A DNA stretch of 30,751 bases from positions 1 to 30,751 of the forward strand of contig DENL01000042.1 of assembly GCA_002359655.1 (NCBI GenBank). The letters are read 5' to 3'. This document shows, one piece after another, positions 1 to 7,320 of the stretch; position 1 is the stretch's first letter, and each line of letters starts with the position of its first letter. This DNA comes from Rickettsiales bacterium UBA2645 (GTDB taxonomy: Bacteria; Pseudomonadota; Alphaproteobacteria; Rickettsiales; UBA1997). The translations under genes and the position numbers were made by a program. Under the pieces are notes generated by a model. The model was not told the origin of the DNA. It worked only from the letters and a program-made list of their open reading frames with translations, and ran no database searches.

Positions 1-73
1 GGGAGGATGATTGGATCGAGGTTTTTGTTTTTCATGCGCGGGAGGATGATTGGATCGAGGTTTTTTGTTTTTT
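1..73 (+). repeat. Two tandem copies of a GGGAGGATGATTGGATCGAGG motif
   Basis: The 21-base motif GGGAGGATGATTGGATCGAG+G followed by a T-rich run occurs at 1-33 and again at 40-73, a period of 39 bases. The same motif in diverged form lies at both ends of the element at 1914-2103, always reading outward into a TTTT run. The window therefore probably opens at the right end of a second copy of that element, with its end duplicated. The remainder of the copy would lie left of position 1. Confidence 0.7.
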
Positions 74-207
74 GTAATTTTTTCTCTGAATTTTTTTTTA
101 AAAAACGCTGAAATCTTGCTTAAATAAAAACTGATTTTTTGTAATTTTTTAGTGTAATTTGCCTATGGGCTTGAAGCTTTGATTTTAAAGGGTTGAAGAC
201 CATTTCT

Positions 208-244
208 CTGAATTTTGAACACGTGTTCAAAATTCAGTTTTTTT
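208..244 (+). terminator. Perfect 30-bp palindrome followed by seven T's
   Basis: Arms of 15 bases (CTGAATTTTGAACAC at 208-222 and its exact reverse complement at 223-237) form an uninterrupted palindrome with CACGTG at its centre. A run of seven T's follows at 238-244. This is the form of an intrinsic terminator on the plus strand, serving a gene off the left edge. It also lies about 40 bases past the stop of the minus-strand formyltransferase, and its stem could block read-through from that side too, but there is no T-run on the minus strand. Confidence 0.65.
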
Positions 245-281
245 GTGATTAAATTCGGAATTTAATTGCCAGTAATTCTGT

Positions 282-971
282 TTAAAAAAGAGGGAGTAAT
301 TTTAGAAATCTTTTCACCTCATCTTCTTTTGGATAAGAAAAATAATTGCCTTGGCCTAAAGATTTTTGATTGATGGTTTGGATTTTTTCGTTGGCGGAAA
401 TTTTTTCTAAAGTTTGAGAAATCAAGGCGCAGCCGTTTTTGTAAAGATTGTTGATGTTGGCAAGCAAGGAAGAATTGCGATCAATTTCAGTTTTAGAAAA
501 AGCAATGATTTCGCCAGTGTCGATCTTGCTGTCGTTAATGTAATGCAGAGTTGTGCCGAGATTTTTTTCACCATTTAAAATCGCCCAAAAACTAGCCATC
601 ACGCCGCGATAATTTGGCAGAATTCCTGAATGCAAATTCAAAACTCCGCAGCGCGGAATGTTGATTACGTCATTTTTTAAAATCTGACCGAAGCGGATTG
701 AGATGATTAAATCAGGCGCAAAAATTTTTAAATCCTGCAGAGATTCTGTGGAATTTATGTTCGAGCAAAAATCAGTTTGGTAAGAAAAATTTTTTTCTAT
801 TTCAAAATATTCTCGCTGTTTCAGCTCCAGCAAATCAGCTGGCAAAAAATCAGTATTTCCAACTTTGCGCGACAAAATAATTTTTATCTGATGATTTTCC
901 AAATCCTTCTCAAGCAGTCTTAGAGCAGTTGCAGAATGAATGTCGTTGTTGAGTAGAAGAAGGATTTTCAT
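282..971 (-). CDS. Formyltransferase family protein (methionyl-tRNA formyltransferase-like N-terminal domain)
   Basis: This 229-residue cytosolic protein has a single formyl_trans_N domain, which binds a 10-formyltetrahydrofolate-type donor. The motif LNLHSGILPNYRG at 111-123 matches the family signature. The three catalytic residues of the fold are present: Asn112, His114 and Asp151 (in IDTGE). It lacks the C-terminal tRNA-binding domain of true Fmt (about 310 residues), and PurN usually has a different signature, so the acceptor is unknown; a sugar-nucleotide or amino-acid derivative is possible. The start ATG at 971 lies 13 bases after the stop of the chorismate mutase gene on the same strand, so the two are probably cotranscribed. 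The family call is firm; the substrate is not identified. Confidence 0.8.
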   Translation of the reverse strand: MKILLLLNNDIHSATALRLLEKDLENHQIKIILSRKVGNTDFLPADLLELKQREYFEIEKNFSYQTDFCSNINSTESLQDLKIFAPDLIISIRFGQILKNDVINIPRCGVLNLHSGILPNYRGVMASFWAILNGEKNLGTTLHYINDSKIDTGEIIAFSKTEIDRNSSLLANINNLYKNGCALISQTLEKISANEKIQTINQKSLGQGNYFSYPKEDEVKRFLKLLPLF

Positions 972-984
972 TCACCGTAAATTT

Positions 985-1881
985 TTAAAGCTTTATCGGC
1001 AAAGCGTAAGAGCCGAGAAATTTTGTGTAAGGGCGGATGTTGGATTTGGAAAAGTTTTTAATTGCAACACTTTCTTCGCTGTGAAAGCCGGTTAGTTCTA
1101 GTAAATAAAAAATCACATCATCAACTTGCGGCAGTTTGGTTGATTTTAAAATTACGGCTTTCAAGCCTTGCTTGGCAAGTTCTGCTAAAATTTGTGAAGG
1201 CAAAATTTCTTTTTTAATTTCAAGATAAAAAAGTGAATTATCTGCGCTTGATTTTTCGGCTTCTTTGATTGCCAACGCCACTAAATTAATTTTACTGAAA
1301 TTGTTTTCTGGCGGATTTTTGAACTCGACAAAAGGAATTTTAGCAAAAATTTTAATGCCCGACTTATTGTTAGCCAAGCTGATCCACCAATTTTCAGCAA
1401 TGTCGTTTTTGTCTTTAATTTCAGAGCTTTGTGGCAAAGCGAAAATTCCGATTTGTGCCTCACCTCTTTCAAGTTCAGAAACAATATTTGTAGCGCTGTC
1501 GTGGGTTTGAATTGGCACTGCGTCGTAGTAATATTCTCTGAGCAAATAAGAATAATCAGCGATTTTATTTGGATTATGCACAGCAATTTTCAGGCTTTGT
1601 TCGTGCATATTTGCGGCAGAAATAATCTTGCGCCAAATACTGACAATTGCTGATTTAGGAAAAGTTGCATCTGCTTTTAGCAAAAGATTTTTGATCATGT
1701 CTGCCTCGCGATTGGCGCGAATAAAAAATCTTTCGTTACTGTTTTTTTTCAAATCACCAACGCGATTGATGATTTGCATTCTCTGCTTGAGAAGCTGAAT
1801 AATTTTATCATCGACATCGTCAATTTCTTGGCGCAAAGCCAGCAAAGCTTCTTCGTTGGTTTTATTCTGTTGATTTTCCAT
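985..1881 (-). CDS. Chorismate mutase (AroQ class) with a C-terminal prephenate-dehydratase-like region
   Basis: It converts chorismate to prephenate, the branch to phenylalanine and tyrosine. Residues 10-95 form an AroQ helical domain: Arg17, Arg34, Lys45, Arg58-Glu59 and Gln95 occupy the places of the E. coli active-site residues, with the 17- and 11-residue spacings kept for the first three. Residues 97-298 resemble a prephenate-dehydratase/periplasmic-binding fold (for example GEAQIGIFALPQSSE), but I see no TRF-type catalytic motif, so dehydratase activity is doubtful. Two-part chorismate mutases of this size are, from memory, found in alphaproteobacteria. The ATG at 1881 faces the MITE-like element and divergent metX. 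A dehydratase or transaminase partner is not in the window. Confidence 0.8.
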   Translation of the reverse strand: MENQQNKTNEEALLALRQEIDDVDDKIIQLLKQRMQIINRVGDLKKNSNERFFIRANREADMIKNLLLKADATFPKSAIVSIWRKIISAANMHEQSLKIAVHNPNKIADYSYLLREYYYDAVPIQTHDSATNIVSELERGEAQIGIFALPQSSEIKDKNDIAENWWISLANNKSGIKIFAKIPFVEFKNPPENNFSKINLVALAIKEAEKSSADNSLFYLEIKKEILPSQILAELAKQGLKAVILKSTKLPQVDDVIFYLLELTGFHSEESVAIKNFSKSNIRPYTKFLGSYALPIKL

Positions 1882-1913
1882 TGTCTGAAATTTAGATAAA
1901 TGAAGTAAATAAG

Positions 1914-2103
1914 AAAACTCGGACTAATCATCCTCCCCCTGAGGGAGGATCAAAGAGCGCAGCGATTCGAGGAGGGGTTTATTACAAAGCCCTAGAGTAC
2001 CTTAAAAGCCGAAAATAGTCGTTTAGGCTATTTTCTCCCCTCACCGACTCAACCGGAGGTTCGTCGACTACCACTCAAGGGGGGAGTGATTAGAACGAGT
2101 TTT
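1914..2103. mobile_element. MITE-like element, about 190 bp, with 30-bp terminal inverted repeats
   Basis: The left end at 1914-1943 (AAAACTCG..CTAATCA..GAG) and the reverse complement of the right end at 2074-2103 match at 24 of 30 positions by hand alignment. The interior is GC-rich against AT-rich surroundings and holds several hairpins: ATCCTCCC/GGGAGGAT at 1930-1950, GAAAATAG/CTATTTTC at 2011-2035, and CGAC-AACC/GGTT-GTCG at 2045-2066. There is no coding capacity of note and no transposase. I see no clear target-site duplication. The element fills most of the divergent spacer between the chorismate mutase gene and metX, so it may carry or displace their promoters. Confidence 0.65.
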
Positions 2104-2140
2104 AAAACAATTCTGATGTACAAAAACGCATTTAATTTTA

Positions 2141-3289
2141 ATGAAAGTCAAATCAAGTTTCGGCCCTAATTACAAAGAATTTGAGATTGGTGAAATAATT
2201 TTTTTAGCTCAAGAAAAAGCTTTAAAATTAAGCAATGGCACTGAAATAAAAAATTTTCCTCTTGCTTATCAAACCTACGGAAAACTAAACGCCGACAAAT
2301 CAAATGCCATTTTAATTTGCCACGCTTTAACAGGCGATCAATACGTTGCGTCAAACAATCCTGTCACTGGCAAAGAAGGTTGGTGGAATTTTATGATTGG
2401 CGAAAAAAAACCAATCGATACTGAAAAATTTTTTGTAATTTCTTCCAACGTTATTGGCAGCTGTATGGGTTCATTTAGTCCAAAAGAAATTAATCCTACT
2501 AACAACAAACCTTACGGGATAAGGTTTCCTGCCATCACAATCAGCGATATGGTTCAAGCGCAAAATTTGCTTGTCGAACATTTTGGTATCAAAAAATTAC
2601 ACGCTGTAATTGGTGGCTCGATGGGCGGAATGCAGGTTTTATCTTGGGCAGCACTTCATCCCCAAAAATCAAAAATTTTTATTCCTCTGGCAACTTCTTA
2701 TCGTAATAGTCCACAAAATATTGCATTTAATGAAGCAGCGCGCCAAGCAATTTTATCGGATTCTAATTGGCACAGCGGCGAATATTTAGCCGAAAAAAAA
2801 TATCCAACCAAAGGCTTAGCCGTTGCGCGCATGACTGCCAATATCACTTATCTTTCGGAAAGCGCTTTGCAAAAAAAATTCGGCCGCGAATTGCAAAATA
2901 AAAATAATTTTTCTTTTTCTTTCGACACTGAATTTCAAATTGAAAGCTATCTGCATCATCAAGCTTATAACTTTGTCGAGCGCTTTGATCCGAACTCCTA
3001 TCTTTACGTCACCAAAGCTGTTGATTATTTTGATTTAGAAAAAGATTTCGGCGGACAATTAAGCAACGCTTTTACTGGTTTAATAAAAAATAATGACGCC
3101 AAAATTTGCTTGATTTCTTTTTCTGATGATTGGCTATTTCCACCAAGTGAAGCTAAAAAAATTACTCACGCTTTGCTTGCTTGCGGCTTGAATGTAAGCT
3201 TTGTTACAATCACTAGCTCTGCTGGACATGACTCATTTTTAATTGAAAGTGATGCTTTGAAAAACACTGTTCAAGGCTTTATCAACTAA
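2141..3289 (+). CDS. metX: Homoserine O-acyltransferase MetX
   Basis: It activates homoserine by O-acylation, the first committed step of methionine synthesis, in the cytosol. This is a 382-residue alpha/beta-hydrolase fold with the nucleophile elbow GGSMGG (Ser160), an Asp in FSDDWLFPP and a His in SAGHDSF near the C terminus, completing the Ser-Asp-His triad. Full length for MetX. Its stop overlaps the metW start (TAATG), so the two are translationally coupled. MetX enzymes may use acetyl-CoA or succinyl-CoA. The downstream sulfhydrylase resembles MetZ, which takes O-succinylhomoserine, so succinyl transfer is a real possibility that the sequence alone does not settle. The acyltransferase call is firm. 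Confidence 0.95.
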   Translation: MKVKSSFGPNYKEFEIGEIIFLAQEKALKLSNGTEIKNFPLAYQTYGKLNADKSNAILICHALTGDQYVASNNPVTGKEGWWNFMIGEKKPIDTEKFFVISSNVIGSCMGSFSPKEINPTNNKPYGIRFPAITISDMVQAQNLLVEHFGIKKLHAVIGGSMGGMQVLSWAALHPQKSKIFIPLATSYRNSPQNIAFNEAARQAILSDSNWHSGEYLAEKKYPTKGLAVARMTANITYLSESALQKKFGRELQNKNNFSFSFDTEFQIESYLHHQAYNFVERFDPNSYLYVTKAVDYFDLEKDFGGQLSNAFTGLIKNNDAKICLISFSDDWLFPPSEAKKITHALLACGLNVSFVTITSSAGHDSFLIESDALKNTVQGFIN

Positions 3290-4032
3290 TGTACAGCACC
3301 ATGGCTAAATCAATTGTAGAGAGCATCGTTAAACATAAAATAAGATACGATTTAGAAATTATCGCCAACCTTATCAAAGCTAATTCTAAAGTTTTAGACA
3401 TTGGCTGCGGCGACGGCGAGCTTTTAGAATTTTTAAAAAAAACTAAAAATACTGATGGTCGCGGTTTGGAAATTTCGCAAGTTGAAGTTAGCAGAGCTTT
3501 GGTCAAAGGCCTTTCGGTCATTCAAGGCAATGCTGAAAATGATTTAGCATTTTATCCTGATCGTAATTTTGATTACGCAATTTTAAGTCAAACTATTCAA
3601 GCAACTCAGCGACCAAAAGAAATTCTGCAAGAAATGCTACGCGTTGCAGAATATGCGGTGATTTCTTTGCCAAATTTTGCTCACATTAAAAACCGTTTGC
3701 ACCTTCTGTTTAAAGGTACCATGCCTGTGAATAAAAATATTCCTTTTACTTGGTTTGATACGCCAAATATTCATTTTTGTTCAATCGAAGATTTTGAAAA
3801 TCTGTGTCACGACCTTGATTTTATAATCGAGCGCAAAATTTTTCTGACTAATAAACATCGTTTATTTAGTTTTTTTGGACATAAAAAAATTGCTAATTTA
3901 TTTGCGCAATATGGAATTTTTCTCATTAGAAAAAATCATTTTGCTGCAACTAACCAAGAAGAATTTGTTTTTTCATCAAAAAACATTTTTGTTGAAAATC
4001 CAAATCCGCAACTAGCATGTCATAGCTCGTAA
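3289..4032 (+). CDS. metW: MetW, methyltransferase-fold partner of MetX
   Basis: MetW proteins are small Rossmann-fold, SAM-binding proteins encoded next to MetX in many proteobacteria and needed for methionine synthesis, probably by acting on MetX. Here DIGCGDGE (about residues 37-44) is the SAM-binding loop, followed by GLEISQ, SQTIQA and the typical SLPNFAHIKNR and PFTWFDTPNIHFCSIEDFE segments. At 247 residues it is longer than the usual ~200: a tail of some 30 residues after FLIRKN has no clear match. The start at 3289 overlaps the metX stop; a second ATG at 3301 would remove only four residues. The family call is firm; the exact regulatory mechanism is inference. Confidence 0.92.
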   Translation: MYSTMAKSIVESIVKHKIRYDLEIIANLIKANSKVLDIGCGDGELLEFLKKTKNTDGRGLEISQVEVSRALVKGLSVIQGNAENDLAFYPDRNFDYAILSQTIQATQRPKEILQEMLRVAEYAVISLPNFAHIKNRLHLLFKGTMPVNKNIPFTWFDTPNIHFCSIEDFENLCHDLDFIIERKIFLTNKHRLFSFFGHKKIANLFAQYGIFLIRKNHFAATNQEEFVFSSKNIFVENPNPQLACHSS

Positions 4033-4062
4033 ATCAGAGCCTGAGTAACAAAATTTAAGTTA

Positions 4063-4734
4063 ATGAGAAAATTATTTTTTAGCATATTGGCATTGGTTTT
4101 ACTTTCTGCTTGCGAAAGCGTTAGCAGTGATCCCAACCCTTACAAATCAAATCGTAGTTTTAGTAATATTGATAAAGTAACTTACACAAAATCTCGCAAA
4201 AAAAGTCGTGATAATCTCGACCGCGATTCAGCAAATGAAAAAAATTACAGTCTCAATAATTTTTACGACGAATCTAAAGAGAACGAGTCACAAGATTCTA
4301 ACAATCTGCTTGATGACGGGCAAAAATATACTGGAATTTTCAAAGTGGGAAATCCCTACGAAATAGAAGGCGTTTCTTACTTTCCCCAAAATTATGAAGA
4401 ATATGAAGAAACTGGAACTGCCTCTTGGTACGGCGCTGATTTTCACGGCAAAGCAACTGCTAATGGTGAAATTTACGACTCTTTCACCATGACAGCAGCA
4501 CACCGAACTTTACCAATGCCTTCAATGGTTCGTGTCACTAATTTACGCAACAACAAAAGTGCGATTGTTCGTGTCAATGATCGTGGCCCATTTGCTAGAA
4601 ATAGAATTATTGATCTTTCAGAAAAAGCTGCCGAGGAGCTTGGCTTTAAAGATAAAGGAACTACAGATGTACATATTCAATTGCTACGTAATGAAACTGA
4701 TCAACTATTAGAAAAATTAAAAATTAAAAATTAA
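4063..4734 (+). CDS. rlpA: RlpA-like lipoprotein, septal peptidoglycan lytic transglycosylase family
   Basis: An outer-membrane lipoprotein with a double-psi beta-barrel. RlpA enzymes cut glycan strands lacking stem peptides at the division septum. A signal peptide ends in LLSAC (lipidated Cys17). A charged, low-complexity linker runs from about 20 to 115, and the barrel spans 117-207 with TASWYG, the TANGEIYD Glu136 and the VNDRGPF Asp173 that correspond to catalytic acids of the active enzymes. It ends at 223 residues with no C-terminal SPOR domain, so it is shorter than E. coli RlpA and must reach the septum some other way. It sits 30 bases after metW, inside the methionine cluster, which looks like a chance neighbourhood. 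Confidence 0.9.
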   Translation: MRKLFFSILALVLLSACESVSSDPNPYKSNRSFSNIDKVTYTKSRKKSRDNLDRDSANEKNYSLNNFYDESKENESQDSNNLLDDGQKYTGIFKVGNPYEIEGVSYFPQNYEEYEETGTASWYGADFHGKATANGEIYDSFTMTAAHRTLPMPSMVRVTNLRNNKSAIVRVNDRGPFARNRIIDLSEKAAEELGFKDKGTTDVHIQLLRNETDQLLEKLKIKN

Positions 4735-4751
4735 GCACAGCAAAAAATTTT

Positions 4752-4841
4752 CCCGTATGTTCCTTTAACATACGGGATGGGGTTCCACGCAGGGCGGGGC
4801 GCGACTCGTGTCGCGTTTCCGTATCCCGAAGGGATAAAGGA
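4752..4841 (+). repeat. 90-bp structured repeat, copy 1 (upstream of metZ)
   Basis: GC-rich against its surroundings. Stem 1 is CCCGTATGTT/AACATACGGG around a CCTTT loop (4752-4776). A weaker CCACGC/GCGGGG stem follows with one mismatch, then CGCGAC/GTCGCG at 4800-4815 and TATCCC/GGGATA around GAA at 4822-4836, ending in AAAGGA (4836-4841). The loop CCTTT is complementary to that final AAAGG, which allows a pseudoknot. Copy 2 lies at 9625-9714 with 82 of 90 bases identical. The copy ends 16 bases before the likely metZ start codon. Confidence 0.85.
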
Positions 4842-4857
4842 TAAAATTTTTATTAAA

Positions 4858-6054
4858 ATGACTTACAAAAATAAAAACACTGATTTCAAAAAACTGCATC
4901 TTGAAACCCAAATGGTTAGAGGCGGCACCATTCGTTCTAATTTTGGCGAAACTTCCGAAGCAATTTTTTTAAATTCTGGCTTTGCTTACAATTCTGCAGA
5001 AGTTGCGGAAAGCCGCTTTAACGGTGAAGCTCCGGGATATGTTTATTCACGCTATTTAAATCCATCATTGAAAATGTTGGAAGACAAGCTGGCTTTGCTT
5101 GAAGGCGCTCAATCTGCTTGCGTTATGGCTTCAGGCATGGCAGCTGTTTTTGCTGCAATCATGTGCCAAGTTAAAGCTGGCGATCATTTTATTGCTTCAC
5201 GAGTTTTGTTTGGTTCTTGCTTTCACATCGCAACAAAAATTCTGCCAAACTACAGCATTGAAGTTTCTTTAATTGACGGAACCAAAGAAGAAGAATGGAA
5301 AAAAGCATTTAAGAAAAACACTAAAGTAGTTTTTATTGAGACCCCGGCCAATCCAAATTTAGAAATTATCGACATCAAATTTGTGGCTGATTTATGTAAA
5401 AAAAATTCAGCTAGCTTGATCGTCGACAATATTTTTGCCTCACCTTATTGCCAAAAATCTTTAGAACTTGGTGCTGATATTGTAGTTTATTCTACCACAA
5501 AACATATGGACGGGCAAGGTCGCACTCTGGGTGGTTGCGTTTTGGGAAGTGAAAGTTTTATCAAAGAAATTCTGCTACCTTTTCATCGTCACACCGGACC
5601 TGCACTTAGCCCTTTCAACGCTTGGATTATTTTAAAATCGCTAGAAACTTTCGCTTTGCGTATGGAGCGCCATTGTTTTAACGCCAAGAAAATTGCTGAA
5701 TTTTTAGAAACTCACAAGAAAGTTAAACGTGTTTTATATCCAACGCTGAAGTCGCATCCGCAATTTGAAATAGCACAAAAGCAAATGAAAAACGGTGGTG
5801 CCATGTTGGCTTTTGAAATTCGGGGCAACAAAAAAGATACTTTTAATTTCATGAATCGCCTGCAAATTATTGATATTTCCAATAATCTGGGCGACTCGAA
5901 ATCTTTGATTACTCACCCGGCAACCACAACTCATTCAAATATTTCTGCGGAAGAGCAAGAAAAAATCGGCATCACCCAATCAATGTGTCGGCTTTCAATT
6001 GGCTTGGAACATGTTGATGATTTAATATCCGACTTAAACCAAGCTTTAATTTAA
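4858..6054 (+). CDS. metZ: O-succinylhomoserine sulfhydrylase MetZ (PLP-dependent Cys/Met metabolism family)
   Basis: It replaces the acyl group of an activated homoserine with sulfide to give homocysteine, following MetX. The PLP lysine is in STTKHMDGQGR (Lys215 from the chosen start), with IVDNIFASP (Asp190) holding the pyridine nitrogen and YSRYLNPS and ASGMAA as cofactor and substrate segments. I chose ATG 4858, giving 398 residues, the usual family size. The frame is open back to an ATG at 4777, but those 27 extra codons are wholly supplied by the 90-bp repeat and its following linker, and no good Shine-Dalgarno marks either start. MetZ, MetB and MetC-like enzymes are hard to separate by eye; the DGQGR sequence and the metX-metW context favour MetZ. 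Confidence 0.9.
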   Translation: MTYKNKNTDFKKLHLETQMVRGGTIRSNFGETSEAIFLNSGFAYNSAEVAESRFNGEAPGYVYSRYLNPSLKMLEDKLALLEGAQSACVMASGMAAVFAAIMCQVKAGDHFIASRVLFGSCFHIATKILPNYSIEVSLIDGTKEEEWKKAFKKNTKVVFIETPANPNLEIIDIKFVADLCKKNSASLIVDNIFASPYCQKSLELGADIVVYSTTKHMDGQGRTLGGCVLGSESFIKEILLPFHRHTGPALSPFNAWIILKSLETFALRMERHCFNAKKIAEFLETHKKVKRVLYPTLKSHPQFEIAQKQMKNGGAMLAFEIRGNKKDTFNFMNRLQIIDISNNLGDSKSLITHPATTTHSNISAEEQEKIGITQSMCRLSIGLEHVDDLISDLNQALI

Positions 6055-6065
6055 TTTCTAAAACT

Positions 6066-6557
6066 ATGCCAAGTTTCGATATCGTTTCTAAAATTGATGC
6101 ACAAGAAATTGACAACGCAGTTAATTCAGTTTTGCGCGAGCTGACCAATCGCTACGATTTTAAAGGTGCGGCTTTTTCTGTGGAGTTTAAAAGCAAAGAC
6201 AATCTGATTCTAATTTCCGCTGAAGACGATTACAAATTAGGCGCAATTCGTGATTCTTTAAAAGTGTTTTGTGTTAAACGCGGTATTGATCCCAGAGCTC
6301 TTGATTTTCAAAAAGAAGAAAAAGCCGGCGGAAATACTTTGAGACAAGAAATCAAATTGCGTAACGGTATTGAGCAAGAAGTTGCTAAAAAAATCACCAA
6401 ACATATTAAAGATACTAAGATGAAAGTTCAGGCTTCAATCAAAGGTGATGAAGTCCGTATTGATGGTAAAAAACGTGACGATTTGCAAGAGGCGATTGCA
6501 CTTTTGCGCTCTACAAATTTTGAGGTTCCTTTGCAATTCATCAATTTTCGGGATTAA
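6066..6557 (+). CDS. yajQ: YajQ family nucleotide-binding protein
   Basis: A small cytosolic protein (163 residues, the normal size) made of two ferredoxin-like domains. Members bind nucleotides or nucleic acid, and some bind cyclic di-GMP and act with transcription factors. The opening MPSFDIVSKID, the LTNRYDFKG motif (about 27-35) and the C-terminal RSTNFEVPLQFINFRD-type ending are family hallmarks. It starts 11 bases after metZ and is followed after two bases by an unknown gene, so it is probably the middle of a transcription unit. There is no evidence here about what it binds. Confidence 0.95.
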   Translation: MPSFDIVSKIDAQEIDNAVNSVLRELTNRYDFKGAAFSVEFKSKDNLILISAEDDYKLGAIRDSLKVFCVKRGIDPRALDFQKEEKAGGNTLRQEIKLRNGIEQEVAKKITKHIKDTKMKVQASIKGDEVRIDGKKRDDLQEAIALLRSTNFEVPLQFINFRD

Positions 6558-6559
6558 TT

Positions 6560-7039
6560 ATGGCACGCAATAAAACATCAAAACCAATCACTCTTGGATC
6601 ACTTTTTAAAGACGCTCTTTCTTTTTTATTTTTCCCAGTAGGTGTTTTGGCAACGGCAGTGACAGCCACTGTAACTCTTGCAGCGGAAGGTTATAATATT
6701 GTTAAGGCGTACTTTGTCAAAAACGTTATTGGTAGAGAGGTTAAGTATGAACCATTTGCCGATTCTATTTATCGCGCTTTTAAATCAATTTATAATAAAA
6801 CAGCATCTTTTACTTTCGGCTTTATAACCGATACCTCTAAAGAAGTTTTTAGAAGTTCTGGAGAAGGTTTGGCAGAAAATAATCATTTAGTATCTACAAC
6901 TCAGAAACAAAAGGATGCCAGCAGAATAATAAAAGATCCTGAAGTGCTGAATGACGCGGCAAAGAAACCTAATACGACAATATCTCCTATCTCTGCTGAA
7001 CAATTTAGTAATACAAATACAACTGCTCGAGCTCCTTAG
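6560..7039 (+). CDS. Hypothetical protein with a hydrophobic N-terminal segment
   Basis: 159 residues that I do not recognise. Residues 1-12 are basic and polar, and about 20-47 are hydrophobic (FLFFPVGVLATAVTATVTLA), which could be one membrane span or a helical hairpin. A basic and aromatic stretch follows (about 48-100). The last 60 residues are polar and rich in Asn, Thr, Lys and Ala, probably disordered. The start ATG is two bases after the yajQ stop, so translation is likely coupled. Its last codons overlap the end of the convergent thiS gene by four bases. It could be a small inner-membrane protein; no function is claimed. Confidence 0.7.
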   Translation: MARNKTSKPITLGSLFKDALSFLFFPVGVLATAVTATVTLAAEGYNIVKAYFVKNVIGREVKYEPFADSIYRAFKSIYNKTASFTFGFITDTSKEVFRSSGEGLAENNHLVSTTQKQKDASRIIKDPEVLNDAAKKPNTTISPISAEQFSNTNTTARAP

Positions 7040-7245
7040 CCGCCACCAATAAAGTGTACTATCTCAACCCTACTTCCCTCGTCCAGTATCACTTGCAAAA
7101 ATTGATCGGGATTTACGATTTCTAAATCTTTTTCAACGGCGATTTTTTTAACATCAAGCTCTAACTCAGCAATTAAATCAGCCACAGTCATCTTTCTTGA
7201 AAGGATTTTTTCTTCGCCGTTTAAAATAATTTTAACTTTTGACAT
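7036..7245 (-). CDS. thiS: Sulfur carrier protein ThiS
   Basis: A 69-residue beta-grasp protein that carries sulfur as a C-terminal thiocarboxylate for the thiazole half of thiamine. It has the expected ILNGEE start, a MTVADLIAELEL helix region and the EGSRVEIVHFIGGG end, with the terminal Gly-Gly needed for adenylation and thiocarboxylation. It stands alone: no thiG, thiF, thiO or thiE is visible, and both neighbours run the other way, so its partners must be elsewhere. The stop overlaps the end of the gene at 6560 tail to tail. MoaD is the main alternative, but the size and IVHFIGGG ending favour ThiS. Confidence 0.88.
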   Translation of the reverse strand: MSKVKIILNGEEKILSRKMTVADLIAELELDVKKIAVEKDLEIVNPDQFLQVILDEGSRVEIVHFIGGG

Positions 7246-7320
7246 ATAATTATCTTTTTGATTTTAGATTTTATGGTAAGCCTTCTTTTAAATAATTAAT
7301 TTTTAAAAAACTAAAATCTC

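Noticed and set aside
2104..2140. Possible SAM-II riboswitch before metX
   Set aside because: The short leader between the MITE-like element and metX has no hairpin and pseudoknot pattern of that class; it is AT-rich and too short.
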